Assembly (NCBI RefSeq): GCF_001426265.1
Contig: NZ_LMDG01000012.1
Span: forward strand, 492,769-556,768
Source of the DNA: Rhizobium sp. Root1220
GTDB lineage: Bacteria; Pseudomonadota; Alphaproteobacteria; Rhizobiales; Rhizobiaceae
DNA length: 64,000 nt
Direction of reading: 5' to 3'
In this document: positions 63,620 through 64,000 of the stretch, one piece after another
Layout: each line of letters starts with the position of its first letter
How positions within the stretch are numbered: the first letter of the stretch is position 1
Notes under the pieces: model-generated
Told to the model about the DNA's origin: nothing
The model's input: only the letters and a program-made list of their open reading frames with translations
Databases searched by the model: none
Made by a program: the position numbers and the translations under genes

Positions 63620-64000
63620 ATGGACGCCGCCTTAGCCGACAACCTTCACCGGTATATTTTCAAACTGCAGGAAGTAGCCGACCAGATGAAAGGCTCGCGA
63701 ACCAGCGGGTCTCGTAAAGTGAACCGCAATAACGCGGCCATTGCCCTTAAGTCTGCAACTGATTTTCTGGCATATTGCGCTCTCGTAGCCCTCTTTCGCA
63801 GAAACATTTGCGGACTATCCCAACCGTCTTGCGTTGCCGTAATCTCCGTCCCGTCTCACTGGCAACTGACCGACGTTCACGACTGTAGCCCTCTTTCGCA
63901 GAAACATTTGCGGACTATCCCAACCGTCTTGCGTTGCCGTAATCTCCGTCCCGTCTCACTGGCAACTGACCGACGTTCACGACGCAGCAAAGATCATCCT
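63620..64000 (+). CDS. Partial hypothetical ORF spanning a tandem duplication
   Basis: From the ATG at 63620 (SD GGGAG) the frame stays open for 127 codons to the window edge. The first 55 residues (MDAALADNLHRYIFKLQEVA, then DQMKGSRTSGSRK) look helical and protein-like. The rest is read from the 99-bp repeat in two different frames, so the native C-terminus is probably lost or altered. No family was recognised. Confidence 0.45.
   Translation, partial: MDAALADNLHRYIFKLQEVADQMKGSRTSGSRKVNRNNAAIALKSATDFLAYCALVALFRRNICGLSQPSCVAVISVPSHWQLTDVHDCSPLSQKHLRTIPTVLRCRNLRPVSLATDRRSRRSKDHP
63785..63983. repeat. Exact 99-bp tandem duplication, 100-bp period
   Basis: 63785-63883 and 63885-63983 are identical, beginning GTAGCCCTCTTTCGCAGAAA and ending CGACGTTCACGAC. 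They are separated by one base (T at 63884). The copies are read in shifted frames within the overlapping ORF. Confidence 0.95.

Noticed and set aside
63785..63983. CRISPR array at the right edge
   Set aside because: There are only two 99-bp copies in direct contact, with no short repeats or spacers and no cas genes.

Overview
The window looks like chromosomal DNA of an alphaproteobacterium of the Rhizobiales, most likely Rhizobiaceae. The evidence is high GC coding sequence, the acpXL-fabZXL-fabF2XL-fabF1XL-adh-lpxXL cluster for the C28 lipid A acyl chain, the aerobic cobalamin pathway (cobN/cobW/cobO/cobP/cobQ), and BA14K, RcnB, entericidin and DUF1127 small proteins. Family assignments rest on recognising the translated sequences; no database was searched.

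Layout. 1-1743: cspA and dusA. 1652-6714: a decayed prophage or genomic island inserted in the 5' end of dusA. It is bounded by a 29-bp near-perfect repeat of the dusA segment encoding PIF(G/A)VAPMID. It carries a frameshifted, truncated tyrosine integrase beside clustered arm-site-like repeats, several small secreted, lipidated or membrane proteins each with its own hairpin, and phage-like gene remnants at the right end. 7002-9055: FAH-family hydrolase, gamma-carbonic anhydrase and a small lipoprotein pair. 9175-14144: zinc starvation module (znuA divergent from znuCB-zur, plus a COG0523 GTPase) with three Zur-box-like sites, then an RcnB-like protein. 14307-27542: plant-glycan catabolism: LacI regulator, sugar ABC transporter, GH2 beta-mannosidase, isomerase, Gfo/Idh dehydrogenase, aldo-keto reductase and GH43 beta-xylosidase. 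27635-30846: gnd, two small enzyme-fold proteins and a PAS protein.

30919-36305: very-long-chain acyl cluster for lipid A. 36461-42204: cobD-cobC-cobB-cobA, overlapping by 4 nt at each junction, then a nucleoside hydrolase and cobE. 42302-44347: TSUP permease, NTF2-like protein and XRE regulator. 44344-51460: a B12-riboswitch-headed operon: small 79-codon ORF, cobP, cobW, cobN, cobO and an EamA-type transporter. 51781-55025: a CLC channel converging on cobQ. 55537-58111: glycine-betaine-type binding protein, entericidin, LysR and DUF1127. 58203-61435: an overlapping sulfide-detoxification operon blh-bigR-yeeE-yeeE-tauE under an AT-rich dyad. 61558-64000: accessory tail: acetate kinase pseudogene, a two-HTH protein, unknown small proteins, and an exact 99-bp tandem duplication with a 100-bp period that lies inside an ORF running off the window.

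Links between genes: zinc uptake, its repressor and the GTPase share one operator type. Most of the late aerobic B12 pathway is present in two main blocks. In the lipid A cluster, one ketosynthase (FabF2XL) lacks an active-site cysteine and may be a chain-length-factor-like partner of FabF1XL. The less explained parts are the small genes of the dusA island, the ORF between the B12 riboswitch and cobP, the acpXL leader hairpin and the tandem duplication at the right edge.
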